NCBI GenBank assembly: GCA_946885645.1
Contig: CAMPGU010000093.1
Location: forward strand, 1-13,425
Origin: an uncultured Haloferula sp.
Lineage (GTDB): Bacteria > Verrucomicrobiota > Verrucomicrobiae > Verrucomicrobiales > Akkermansiaceae
DNA: 13,425 nt
Direction: 5' to 3'
Part shown: piece by piece, positions 1 through 7,206 of the stretch
How positions within the stretch are numbered: position 1 is the stretch's first letter
Layout: each line of letters begins with the position of its first letter
Program-made: the position numbers and the translations under genes
The notes under the pieces: model-generated
Seen by the model: only the letters and a program-made list of their open reading frames with translations
Database searches by the model: none
What the model was told of the DNA's origin: nothing

Positions 1-867
1 CACCGCCGCCTCGATGTGCCGCTGCACCTCGCCATGGGCGATCTTCCCGTCCCGCTGGAGGTAGAACTCCAGCCCGCGGATCAGATAGCCCGCCGCGGCC
101 AGGCGCTTCACGTAGGCCATCTTCCCCGCACCGAAGTCCAGGATCCGGTCCCGCTTCGTCACGTTCGGCAGCACCATGTGCTCGTAGGTCCGGCTCCGCA
201 GTTCGCGATTCCCGCCGCCGTTGAGGCGGTTCATCTGGGCAAGCGCCTGCGCCCAAGTGGTCCGGGGCAGGTGCGCGTAGGAATAGACCCCGTAGGAAGC
301 GGTGAGGTATTGCCGAGCCGTCGCCTCCAGCTCCGCGGGAATCACCCGCAGGTGCAGGGGCAAGCCGAGCTGGCCGCAGCAGGCGGCGTAGTCCCCGGAG
401 GAAATCACCCGCCCGTCTGGAACCGCCACTGCCCCGCCCCAAGGACCATGCTTCGTCAGCAGCCGCAGGATCTCCTTCCGCCGGATCGCCCCGCGGGCCA
501 GCGGGTTCGCCACCTGGACCCGCGCGGCCGGCACCACGTGCCAGCCCGGATCCAGAATGGGGACCCTCACGCCCAACTCCTCGGATTCGTCGATGTCGGA
601 GCCGTTGTGGATCTGGTTGAAGCGGATTTCTTCCGTGACCGACACCGGCCCGAGGAGCTGTACCGGCGCGACCTCGATCCCTTCCGCCCGCATCGCCTTG
701 CTGCGCTGGTGCCCAGCGATGATCGTGCTTTCGGAGGCGATCACCGGCTTGATGGCGCCCAATGCCCGCACGCTCTCCCGCAACTTCGCGAATTCCTCCG
801 CGCTGATGCGCCGCGGGTTGTAGGGCGCGGGCTTCAGCCGCTCGATGGGATACGCCGGGTCAAACAT
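1..867 (-). CDS. ParB-like domain fused to methyltransferase-like domain (3' end outside window)
   Basis: I translated this by hand because the frame has no stop before the window edge; 289 codons are visible. Residues about 1-110 form a ParB/sulfiredoxin-type N-terminal domain: KPAPYNPRRIS near residue 12, IKPVIAS, then the phosphate-binding GHQR motif near residue 52. After a linker (about 110-230), the sequence ILDFGAGKMAYVKRL (near residue 255) looks like motif I of a class I SAM-dependent methyltransferase, followed by the acidic end of the next strand in GLEFY. Phage ParB-methyltransferase fusions usually modify phage DNA. Start choice: ATG at 867 overlaps the stop of the upstream ParB gene by 8 nt (ATGTTTGA) and has a strong Shine-Dalgarno sequence (GGAGGAGG). 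The catalytic motif that would tell DNA from other substrates is outside the window, so the substrate is unknown. Confidence 0.82.
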   Translation of the reverse strand, partial: MFDPAYPIERLKPAPYNPRRISAEEFAKLRESVRALGAIKPVIASESTIIAGHQRSKAMRAEGIEVAPVQLLGPVSVTEEIRFNQIHNGSDIDESEELGVRVPILDPGWHVVPAARVQVANPLARGAIRRKEILRLLTKHGPWGGAVAVPDGRVISSGDYAACCGQLGLPLHLRVIPAELEATARQYLTASYGVYSYAHLPRTTWAQALAQMNRLNGGGNRELRSRTYEHMVLPNVTKRDRILDFGAGKMAYVKRLAAAGYLIRGLEFYLQRDGKIAHGEVQRHIEAAV

Positions 868-1513
868 CGGCCACCTCCTCCCCATCGAGGCCCAGTAGCT
901 GCCGCACCACGCCGAAATAAGAGCCGGTCGCCTCCGCGAAGGCATCAATGCGCCGCCGAAGTTCCAACCGCTCCGCCTCCGTCAGCGGGATGGAAAGCCC
1001 GTCGAACTTCAGCAGGCAGGACTGCTCGGAAGCATCGGCATCCTCCGCGATGTCGTCGGCCCCCTCGTCCTCGCCCAGCAGCTTGTCGATCTCCGCCTCC
1101 CCGAAGCCGGTCAACCCGAGATCGAACTCCTCCACCTCGCCCAGGTCGCGCAGCAGCTCGCCCAGGCTTCCCTCGTCCATGTCCGCCAGCTCCGCGAGCC
1201 GGTTGTCGGCCACCAGGTGCGCCCACTCGTCGGCCTCCGTCTCGAAGGGCTGCATGTCCACCGGCACCTCGGTCAGCCCCAGCAAGCGCGCCGCGGCGAG
1301 CCGACCGTGCCCAGCCACCACGAAGCCGCTGCGGGCAGAAACGACGATGGGATTCCGCCACCCCTGATGCCGGATGATCCGCGCCAGGAGCTCGATCTGC
1401 TTCTGCGGGTGGCGGTTCGGGTTGCGGGGGTGTTCCACCAGTGCCGCCGGGTCTCGGACTTCGCGATGGGTGCAGTGGATGGGTGGGAAATCGCTGGCGG
1501 AAAAAATGTTCAT
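860..1513 (-). CDS. ParB-like N-terminal domain protein
   Basis: 217 aa from ATG 1513. Residues about 25-100 carry a ParB N-terminal fold: NPNRHPQKQIELLARII, then GWRNPIVV and the signature VVAGHGRLAAARLLG. The segment HLVADNRLAELADMDEG resembles the region after the ParB domain in phage DNA-modification methylases. The remainder is acidic and helical with no methyltransferase motif. The next gene also has a ParB domain plus a methyltransferase-like domain, and the two genes overlap by 8 nt, so they probably act together, perhaps as a split modification enzyme or a partner pair. A start at TTG 1585 would add 24 residues that do not look like the family. The chosen ATG lies inside a perfect LexA-type box, which suggests SOS control. 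Biochemical function is not established. Confidence 0.85.
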   Translation of the reverse strand: MNIFSASDFPPIHCTHREVRDPAALVEHPRNPNRHPQKQIELLARIIRHQGWRNPIVVSARSGFVVAGHGRLAAARLLGLTEVPVDMQPFETEADEWAHLVADNRLAELADMDEGSLGELLRDLGEVEEFDLGLTGFGEAEIDKLLGEDEGADDIAEDADASEQSCLLKFDGLSIPLTEAERLELRRRIDAFAEATGSYFGVVRQLLGLDGEEVADV

Positions 1514-1520
1514 TTGAACA
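1507..1520. promoter_or_regulatory. LexA-type SOS box over the ParB start codon
   Basis: TGTTCATTTGAACA is a perfect palindrome of the form TGTTC-N4-GAACA, which is the LexA motif I recall for Verrucomicrobia. The minus-strand start codon (1513-1511) lies within it. A repressor bound here would block initiation or early elongation of the ParB/methyltransferase transcript. The same 16 bases from GTTC onward (GTTCATTTGAACACTT) recur at 10096-10111. The match is seen directly; LexA binding is inference. Confidence 0.6.
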
Positions 1521-1603
1521 CTTTTCCCCACCGAAGTCCGGCAATCGAGAGACGACGGTGGTCCCGTGAGATTCCGGCACCTCAATCGGGTAATTTCTTG
1601 TCG

Positions 1604-1622
1604 TGGAAGTCGCTAGCTTCCA
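1604..1622. promoter_or_regulatory. Inverted repeat in the probable promoter of the orphan plus-strand gene
   Basis: TGGAAG and CTTCCA flank 7 bases, making a 19-bp imperfect palindrome that ends 20 bp before ATG 1643. A weak promoter match overlaps it on the plus strand: TTGTCG (1598-1603), a 17-bp spacer, and CATTAC (1621-1626). It could be an operator. The promoter match is poor, so confidence is low. Confidence 0.3.
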
Positions 1623-1642
1623 TTACCTGAGACCCGATAGAT

Positions 1643-2248
1643 ATGGTTCCTGAGGCGCATAGCTTACTCACAGAATTCGTGAATTTAGTAGAAGAGCTAA
1701 ATTCTCTCCGTCTTGCCCAAAGTGTTCTCGGCAAACAAACCATCACCGTACAAGTTCAAACCGACTGGGAGAAAGCGCGGCTCATCGATTTTGACGAGGA
1801 AGATTGTCGCTCGTTCCTCCTAGGTTCTAGGCTTTTGATCCAGGACAATGAGAGGATCTCATTGAGACTTCTACCCAGCCTCCTAGAAGAGTGTGGTTGC
1901 GGCGAGGCACTGAAAGACCTCGTCGAAGGCGAGCGATTTCTAATCAACCTGTCGTTGGATGAACCATGTATGGTTGCTGCTCCTAGATGCGGCAGTGTCA
2001 CCAATCGCGATGTCTTTGAGACGTTCATGTGGGGTTGTTATGCCCACCGTTGCATGAATCCCTTGCACCGGGAACGATTTCTCCAATGGCAAACGGACAC
2101 CCGGCAGTTCATGGCCTTGAAGGTAATCTTCCTATTGATGCTCAAGATCATCCTGCAGGCAGCATCCAGAATTGCGACGGGGATCCGTATAGAACTTGAA
2201 AGCGCCTCAAACGCGCAATCTGTCCTCGGCAACGCAGAGAAGTGCTGA
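1643..2248 (+). CDS. Uncharacterised 201-aa protein, candidate cargo (moron) gene
   Basis: I do not recognise the family. The protein is mainly helical, with an acidic N-terminal half (EKARLIDFDEEDCRSFLLGSR) and a hydrophobic/amphipathic helix near residues 154-175 (FMALKVIFLLMLKIILQ) that could associate with a membrane or form a helical core. There are no obvious catalytic motifs or signal peptide. It lies on the opposite strand to all neighbours and breaks the minus-strand operon between the HTH/AP2-like gene and the ParB genes. Base composition is clearly lower in GC: 25/60 at 1681-1740 and 29/60 at 1801-1860 by hand count, against roughly 60% or more in the operon. It has its own upstream region. 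These are features of a recently acquired accessory gene, such as a defence, superinfection-exclusion or toxin gene; none of these roles is shown by the sequence. Confidence 0.72.
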   Translation: MVPEAHSLLTEFVNLVEELNSLRLAQSVLGKQTITVQVQTDWEKARLIDFDEEDCRSFLLGSRLLIQDNERISLRLLPSLLEECGCGEALKDLVEGERFLINLSLDEPCMVAAPRCGSVTNRDVFETFMWGCYAHRCMNPLHRERFLQWQTDTRQFMALKVIFLLMLKIILQAASRIATGIRIELESASNAQSVLGNAEKC

Positions 2249-2259
2249 AGCTCGCGCTC

Positions 2260-2739
2260 CTACTGTGAACCACTCCTCTGAAGCCCCCTTCCCCTCACCG
2301 TTAGCCCCAACCGCCGATACCCCTCCACGATCCCGTCCCGCTTCTGGATCGCGACGACTTCGTCGCTGGTCTTCAGCGCCACGGTGATACGCTTGCCTAC
2401 GACCTTCTTGCCCATATCGAGCGTGAGCCGGAGCTTCCAGCGGCGCTTGCTCTTGTCCCAGGTGAGGCCGTGGAGGCGCTGCATCTCCCGTTGACGGCGG
2501 ACGGATGGTCCGGAGGTGGCCAAAGCAGCGAGCGCGGAGGCCTGAGTGTCCACATCCGGCACATGCACGCCACGAAGCCAATTCTCCGCTGTCCTCGGTG
2601 GTCGGTGGATTGCCGCGGCCAACTCCGCCACGGTCATCATCTTCTCAATCCGTTGAGCTGTTAGGATTTGCGCGAAGGAAAGTTTCTCTCCTCCGACATC
2701 GGAAAATCCACCGACCACCGCGCTTGCTGGTTCCTTCAT
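2260..2739 (-). CDS. HTH protein with AP2-like / integrase arm-type DNA-binding domain
   Basis: 159 aa. Residues about 22-65 look like an HTH of XRE or MerR-like type ([17 protein letters not shown] followed by [12 protein letters not shown], a typical helix-turn-helix with recognition helix). Residues about 95-145 ([14 protein letters not shown], then [20 protein letters not shown]) resemble the three-stranded sheet plus helix of AP2-like and integrase arm-binding domains. Two DNA-binding modules suggest a regulator or a replication/recombination accessory factor. ATG 2739 overlaps the stop of the DnaC-like gene by ATGA, so it is the last gene of the early operon before the orphan gene. A longer frame upstream exists but would lie inside the loader gene. 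Domain calls are by eye. Confidence 0.75.
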   Translation of the reverse strand: MKEPASAVVGGFSDVGGEKLSFAQILTAQRIEKMMTVAELAAAIHRPPRTAENWLRGVHVPDVDTQASALAALATSGPSVRRQREMQRLHGLTWDKSKRRWKLRLTLDMGKKVVGKRITVALKTSDEVVAIQKRDGIVEGYRRLGLTVRGRGLQRSGSQ

Positions 2740-3452
2740 ACCTTCACGATTTGGGATGCCTCCAGCAGACGGCCGATAAGCGCGCCCGCCCGATCCTTGG
2801 TGATCTGGCCGCTGTGGAGCAGATCCAGAGGGTGGGTGTTCGCCGTCCACAGCACGGGCAGGTCGTGAGTCTTCCGATGATCGATCACGTCGAACAAGTG
2901 CCGCTCCAAGGTTGGCGTCCACGTGTTCTTCCCAAGGTCGTCCAATACCATCACGCCGGAGGTCTTGCAGCGGCGCAGGTAGCTGCGTGCGGCGGAGACG
3001 ATGGGCTTCTCGTCGCTGCGAAGATCGTCCACCCGGTCCTGAAACTCCAAGGCCGTGGTCCAGGTGACGCGCGTGCCGGCAAGGATCAGCCGCTCCACGA
3101 GCAAGGCGAGGCAGCGGGTCTTGCAGTTACCCGGCGCACCGACGATGCCCAGCCATCGGAGGCCGGAAGGCTTCCAATTCTCGATTTTCAGCCAGAGCCC
3201 GGCATTGAAGCCGCGGTAGTTCACCCGCGTGCGGCGCATGTCCGGTGGAATCACTTCCAGCCGCGCCATGCGGCGGGCCTGTTCGAGCTTCTCCGCCTCC
3301 TCCCGGGCGCGTGCCGCTTCTTCCTGCGCCGCGGCATTCAGGCAGGCCGTGCATTGCTTCGCCTCGATCAGCTTTGGAAAGGTCCGCTCCAGTTCAAGGA
3401 GCTCAGGATCCACCGCTGCCCCGCAGGCGCATCTTGGTTCGGTGATGGTCAT
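2736..3452 (-). CDS. DnaC-like replicative helicase loader (AAA+ ATPase)
   Basis: 238 aa. The N-terminus has a likely zinc site (C8, C10, C34, C37), followed by a charged coiled-coil (about 40-66) and an AAA+ core. Walker A lies at 105-112 and reads GAPGNCKT: the glycine normally just before the lysine is Cys110. Walker B is VMVLDD (167-172), sensor 1 is WTANT (202-206), and an arginine-finger candidate is R228 in GRLLEAS. DnaC/IstB-type proteins load the replicative helicase at the phage origin using ATP. The gene overlaps the DUF1376-like gene upstream and the HTH gene downstream by 4 nt each, so stoichiometric coupling with a replication initiator is likely. The family call is firm; whether the altered P-loop still hydrolyses ATP is open. 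Confidence 0.9.
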   Translation of the reverse strand: MTITEPRCACGAAVDPELLELERTFPKLIEAKQCTACLNAAAQEEAARAREEAEKLEQARRMARLEVIPPDMRRTRVNYRGFNAGLWLKIENWKPSGLRWLGIVGAPGNCKTRCLALLVERLILAGTRVTWTTALEFQDRVDDLRSDEKPIVSAARSYLRRCKTSGVMVLDDLGKNTWTPTLERHLFDVIDHRKTHDLPVLWTANTHPLDLLHSGQITKDRAGALIGRLLEASQIVKV

Positions 3453-4282
3453 GGTTCGTCTTCGTCCAGGTAGGCGGCGCGGCCGCCGAGTTGTTTCAGG
3501 GCCTCGCTGCGATCCATCGGCGCGGATCCCGACCTCGCGTCGCCCTGTCGGCGCAAGGTCTCCGGGTCGTCCTGCCAGCGCTTCGTCCGGAAGAAGGCCT
3601 CGGCGCTCGGCACGTATCGATTCTGCGCTCCGCTCGGCAGGGTGCGGATCACCGCGGCTGCCGCCCGGGTGCCGGAGAGCATGGCCTCGAAATCTTCTCC
3701 GTCCTGCAACTGGCGCAGCACCATCGTTAGCGCCTCCGCCAGCTTTTCGCGGCGCGGATAAGCCTCGACGATCCGGCGGGCTAGCTCGGGCGTCGCGTCG
3801 GGCTCGCGCGCTCTCTCTCTCCCTTCATTCTGGCTTCTGGTATCTGGTATAGCATCCGCTTCGCATTGCGGTCCGCATGCGCCGTGCATGCCCTGTGCAT
3901 CCGGCTCGCATTGCCTCTGCTTTGCCCAGCGGGAGCGGGCGGCATTCGCGGCGTTCTGCTTACGCTGTGCGGCCTGAGCCTCCAGCTCGCCGCCTTCCCT
4001 CAGCATCCGGCGGCACCAGAGGGAAATGGTGCCATCATCCCCGTCCTCGCGCTCGGCGATGCCCAGGTCGGTGATCTCGTCGAGTATCTGCGCAGTTCTC
4101 TCGTCGGTCGCGCCGATCAATCGCCCGTAGGCAGAGAGACGCATGCGGATGCGGCCGCGTTCGCGGGCCGTCCACATCGCACAGAGGAGGTCGATCCAGG
4201 CACCCTTGGCGCTGAGGCTCAGGACGCGGGTGTCCTGCAGCCAGTCGGCGGGGTAGAATTGCAGGAAAGGTAGGTCAGCCAT
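3449..4282 (-). CDS. DUF1376-like phage replication (replisome organiser) protein
   Basis: 277 aa from ATG 4282. The N-terminal 90 residues (LPFLQFYPADWLQDTRVLSLSAKG, then AWIDLLCAMW) match the winged-helix DUF1376/YdaU-type module of phage replication initiators. The middle is a low-complexity, Cys- and charge-rich linker (about 110-165). The C-terminal part (VEAYPRREKLAEALTMVLRQL to AFFRTKRWQDDP) is the helical domain often seen in phage replication proteins that contact the helicase loader. The next gene is that loader, overlapping by ATGA. The chosen start overlaps the RusA stop by 8 nt (ATGGCTGA); an upstream start would add 18 residues inside the RusA gene. Likely role: origin recognition and recruitment of the DnaC-like loader and host helicase. 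Confidence 0.82.
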   Translation of the reverse strand: MADLPFLQFYPADWLQDTRVLSLSAKGAWIDLLCAMWTARERGRIRMRLSAYGRLIGATDERTAQILDEITDLGIAEREDGDDGTISLWCRRMLREGGELEAQAAQRKQNAANAARSRWAKQRQCEPDAQGMHGACGPQCEADAIPDTRSQNEGRERAREPDATPELARRIVEAYPRREKLAEALTMVLRQLQDGEDFEAMLSGTRAAAAVIRTLPSGAQNRYVPSAEAFFRTKRWQDDPETLRRQGDARSGSAPMDRSEALKQLGGRAAYLDEDEP

Positions 4283-4754
4283 CGGCAAAGAGGTCCGGCG
4301 TTCCCGCGCCGGTCGGTTTTTTCGCAGGCCGGCCACTGGGCACGGGACGAATGGCCACGTAGATGCCCACCGCCTTTCCCCACGCCTTGCTGACGTGGAG
4401 GTCGGAGACCTGGCTATCGTCCTTCCAGAAGCCGAGCTTCGTGAGACAGTCCTCGAGGATCTTCACGAGATTCGAGCAATCGGGCTTCACCGTGTGCGGA
4501 GCCCGCCCTTGGGCGATCCGCCGCTTGGACTCGGAAGCGCGCCACGGAAAGACGAAGTCGATGCTGAGGCTCAACGGCCCCTCCAACGGATCGCGCGGCG
4601 CATGCCGGGAGCAAAGCAGGGTCAGATCGTTCTCGGCGGATTGGGCTTTGCTGTTCTTGAAGAACATCGGCCGGCCGTCCTTCACGACGATCCGTTTACC
4701 TGCCCCTTGGCTCGTTGCCTTCGGCGGGACAATCGGGAGGTGGAACGCGATCAT
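4275..4754 (-). CDS. rusA: RusA-family Holliday junction resolvase
   Basis: 159 aa from ATG 4754, which overlaps the exonuclease stop by ATGA. RusA hallmarks are clear: an N-terminal strand (FHLPIVPPKATSQ), a central KPDCSNLVKILEDCL (90-104), and FWKDDSQVSDL (109-119). In E. coli RusA the catalytic aspartates are in a DLDN motif and in the DD pair. Here D92 and D112/D113 are present, but the second aspartate of DLDN is Ser94. The enzyme would resolve branched intermediates made by RecT/exonuclease recombination or replication before packaging. Activity with Ser94 is uncertain, though the rest of the protein appears intact and of normal family length. Confidence 0.9.
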   Translation of the reverse strand: MIAFHLPIVPPKATSQGAGKRIVVKDGRPMFFKNSKAQSAENDLTLLCSRHAPRDPLEGPLSLSIDFVFPWRASESKRRIAQGRAPHTVKPDCSNLVKILEDCLTKLGFWKDDSQVSDLHVSKAWGKAVGIYVAIRPVPSGRPAKKPTGAGTPDLFADG

Positions 4755-5395
4755 GCGGCCACCACCTTTCCTTCCAGGACCGGTAGCACCTGCTTCCGCC
4801 GCGCCGCATAGAAGATCAGGAAGCGGTCGAGCGCATCCGATAGCTTCTCGGTGTAGTCGTCCCACTCCACCCGTAGAACGAAGGGAGCTAGACCGGGGCA
4901 GTAGCTCATGAAATACCAGCAGCGGAGCCCCGTGACGGCCATTCCTCCGTGGACCTGCGCCCGATAGGCTCCGGGAAGCACACCCTCCAGCAGGTAGCGG
5001 GCATGATGCTTCGAGAGCGGACATTTGATCTCCAGCCCCGCGATGGGCTTCCGTCCGTTGGGACGATAGACCAAGGAATCCGGCGAACAGCCGATCACTT
5101 GATCATCCCTCGTGACGAAACCAACCTCGCGCGTTTCGAGATCCATCAGTTCGCTGAAAAGATCCCGAGCCTCCGGCTCCAGCTCCTCCCCGCGGTCGGT
5201 GTGGCGATTCCCGGTCCACGCCACCTCGTCGGGCCTGAGGCATTGCGCCACTAGCTCAATGGCGTATTCGTCCCACTGGCCGGAGTCTTTGCCCGTTTCC
5301 GTGATGATCCGGGAGAACTCGCTCGCCGTCGGTCGGCCCGCCCGCGCCCGGAACCACTGTTCCGAGCGCTGTTCCATGTCATCCCAGATCTTCAT
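4751..5395 (-). CDS. YqaJ / lambda-type 5'-3' exonuclease
   Basis: 214 aa. The N-terminus SEQWFRARAGRPTASEF (11-27) is the typical YqaJ start (a W-R-R-x-G-x-T-A-S pattern), followed by a conserved acidic helix RGEELEPEARDLF (68-80). The metal-binding active site is visible as GCSPDSLV (D106) and LEIKCP (E122, K124), i.e. the D...ExK motif of PD-(D/E)XK nucleases. These proteins degrade one strand of double-stranded DNA ends and pass the overhang to a RecT/Beta annealase, whose gene lies two genes upstream. ATG 5395 has an excellent Shine-Dalgarno sequence (AAGGAGG) and overlaps the preceding stop by ATGA. Confidence 0.93.
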   Translation of the reverse strand: MKIWDDMEQRSEQWFRARAGRPTASEFSRIITETGKDSGQWDEYAIELVAQCLRPDEVAWTGNRHTDRGEELEPEARDLFSELMDLETREVGFVTRDDQVIGCSPDSLVYRPNGRKPIAGLEIKCPLSKHHARYLLEGVLPGAYRAQVHGGMAVTGLRCWYFMSYCPGLAPFVLRVEWDDYTEKLSDALDRFLIFYAARRKQVLPVLEGKVVAA

Positions 5396-6339
5396 GCAAC
5401 CTCCTTCCAAGCCCTGCCGACGACCTCCGCGAATGCCGCGGCCTTCGCGATGTTCTCGGGGCTTTGCAGTTCGGCCCGCGCCTCCTTCACCGGAGCGAAA
5501 GCGGCGGTCACCTTCGCTTTGAAGGCCTCCCATTCGGCCGACACTCCCAGTTCCAGCGTCACAGGCTTCGATGCGGATCGTGGAGTGGCGGAAACACCGA
5601 TAGGGGGGAGCGGCGGCTTCGCGGCCTCCGCCGCCTCCCGCTTCATGTTGGCGACCTCGGCCTTCGCCTGCTCCGCCTCCGCGGCCAGCCGTTTCCCCGT
5701 ATCCTGGGCGATCTTCAAGTCCAGCCGACGGCGGAGCTCCGCATCCACCGCGTCCGGCGTGCGGACCTCCAGCTCCTCGCGGTCCATCACAAGCTCGGGC
5801 CCGTGCTCCGCTGCGAAGGCCTCCAGTGCCGAGCGGCTTTTCGCGATCATCCCGTTGTGCGTGATGACCAGGACGTCGAGTGCCTTCCGCATGGTGTCCA
5901 GCGTCCGCTTGCCCTTCAGCGCCTCCTTCAGTCCGTTGCCGAAAGTGCCCGCCCGAAAGCGCGGTGCACAGTCCAAGCGGCCTAAAGCCTCCGTCAGGAT
6001 CTCGTTCTTCACCTCCTCCTTGCGCTTGGCGATGAGCTTCTCCAGCTCCAATCGCGGCGAGCGAATCTCCTCCGCCGTCTCATCGAGAGTCAGGAAAAGC
6101 GCCTGGAGCTGCTGGGCATCGGCCAAGGCCTTTTCCTTGGCCGATTTCACCGCGTCCTCCGCCCCTCTTAGCGCCCTCACATCCAGCTCGGCCTGTCCGA
6201 ATTCCTCGTCGCTGCGGAGATCGAGATTGATCCGGGAAAGCGCGCCGCGAACAAGGTCGCGAAACTCTTCGACGTTCGAGGAAATCACCTCCCCGCGGGT
6301 CTCTACCGTCAGCGGAATCAGTTCAAAAGTGTGATTCAT
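5392..6339 (-). CDS. Coiled-coil phage protein between RecT and exonuclease (DUF1351-like)
   Basis: 315 aa, rich in Ala, Glu, Lys and Arg with long predicted helices: about 45-120 (RGAEDAVKSAKEKALADAQ, LELEKLIAKRKEEVKNEI) and about 205-240 (KIAQDTGKRLAAEAEQAKAE). A Pro-rich hinge (PPLPPIGVS) near 245 is followed by a C-terminal helical segment. Organisation and position match the DUF1351-type coiled-coil proteins often found between RecT and the nuclease in phage recombination operons; their precise role is unknown. It starts 4 nt after the RecT stop and overlaps the exonuclease gene by ATGA, which argues that the three products work together. A family search would settle the DUF assignment. 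Confidence 0.82.
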   Translation of the reverse strand: MNHTFELIPLTVETRGEVISSNVEEFRDLVRGALSRINLDLRSDEEFGQAELDVRALRGAEDAVKSAKEKALADAQQLQALFLTLDETAEEIRSPRLELEKLIAKRKEEVKNEILTEALGRLDCAPRFRAGTFGNGLKEALKGKRTLDTMRKALDVLVITHNGMIAKSRSALEAFAAEHGPELVMDREELEVRTPDAVDAELRRRLDLKIAQDTGKRLAAEAEQAKAEVANMKREAAEAAKPPLPPIGVSATPRSASKPVTLELGVSAEWEAFKAKVTAAFAPVKEARAELQSPENIAKAAAFAEVVGRAWKEVA

Positions 6340-6343
6340 TGGC

Positions 6344-7174
6344 TCAGATCAGCGATTCGGTGTTCGCCTGTCCCGCAACCGCGGGTGCCTCCTCGTCTTG
6401 CGCGCCCTCGATCTTCTCGAAGGGATCGATCGGTCCCGCGGGATCGGGTGCCCTGCTGGCCTCGACCTCCACGATCACGCCGTCCTCGACCTTCGAGGCC
6501 TTGCCCGACTCCGCCATGTCCGCGGCGGCGATGGCATTGTTCAATTCGATGCTGCGGGGCATGTATTTCAACACCTGCAGGAGCACGACCTTCCGGGCGT
6601 ACATCTCCGGGTTCTCGTAGGAGTAGTGGCGCTTGCCGACCTTGTTGAACTTGTCGCGGTGCCGCCACACGCGGGTCATCGGCCAAGCCTCGATCACCGG
6701 CTGCTCGCTGCCGTTCACCTTCCCGCAGGCGTAAACCCAGACGAGCTTGTCAGCGTCGCCGTACTGCTCGCCCGGCACATGGTGGCACCGGGGTTCCGAT
6801 CCAAGCTGGAACTCGAAAAGGTCGCCCTCGAAGACGGCACCGGTCCAAGCGGTGGCGCGGCCGGAATTGTTCAGCAGGCCCACCAGTCCCTGCCAGCCGG
6901 GGACGAAGGTGCAGGTGTCCTTGTAGGGGATGAGGTAGCCTTGTCCTGCGATGCCCGGTTCGAGACCGAGTTGGGAGGCAACCACCACGCTGGAAAGGAT
7001 GCTCTGCGGCGTGCATCCCCGAAGTGCCGGGGTGGTGGAGAAACAGGTGAGCGCCAGCCGCATCATGCGCTCCGGCGTCAGGTGTTTCGGCAACGCCATC
7101 GCGATCGCCGATTTGGATTTCTCCAGGTAACGCATCAGGTCACCGGGCTTCTGCGCGGGAAGATTCGTGTTCAT
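6344..7174 (-). CDS. recT: RecT-family single-strand annealing recombinase
   Basis: 276 aa from ATG 7174. RecT features: LTPERMMRLALTCF (32-45), CTPQSILSSVVVASQLGLEPG (54-74), GYLIPYKDTCTFVPGWQGLVGLL (79-101), a YENPEMYARKVVLLQVLKYMP stretch (186-206) and an Asp/Glu-rich variable tail. It anneals complementary single strands produced by the YqaJ exonuclease. No Shine-Dalgarno sequence precedes ATG 7174. A GTG at 7210 would add 12 residues (beginning MKPDEPIFPNF) and would overlap the previous stop by GTGA, as other junctions of this operon do, so this alternative start is realistic. Confidence 0.93.
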   Translation of the reverse strand: MNTNLPAQKPGDLMRYLEKSKSAIAMALPKHLTPERMMRLALTCFSTTPALRGCTPQSILSSVVVASQLGLEPGIAGQGYLIPYKDTCTFVPGWQGLVGLLNNSGRATAWTGAVFEGDLFEFQLGSEPRCHHVPGEQYGDADKLVWVYACGKVNGSEQPVIEAWPMTRVWRHRDKFNKVGKRHYSYENPEMYARKVVLLQVLKYMPRSIELNNAIAAADMAESGKASKVEDGVIVEVEASRAPDPAGPIDPFEKIEGAQDEEAPAVAGQANTESLI

Positions 7175-7206
7175 TTCGAAGTTGGGGAAAATGGGTTCGT
7201 CGGGCT

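Noticed and set aside
16..1377. Long plus-strand open frame of 453 codons
   Set aside because: Antisense to two clear ParB-domain genes; its translation is a Pro/Arg-rich low-complexity sequence typical of shadow frames in GC-rich DNA.
2207..2581. Alternative minus-strand frame over the HTH/AP2-like gene
   Set aside because: Arg/Gly-rich shadow; it would overlap the orphan plus gene and lacks the domains seen in the chosen frame.
4652..4666. TGTTCTTGAAGAACA, a LexA-like palindrome
   Set aside because: The spacer is 5 bases instead of 4, and it lies inside the RusA coding sequence, where it encodes FFKN.
7169..7182. TGTTCATTTCGAAG at the RecT start codon, resembling the SOS box
   Set aside because: The right half-site is destroyed; only the left half matches by virtue of the Met-Asn start.
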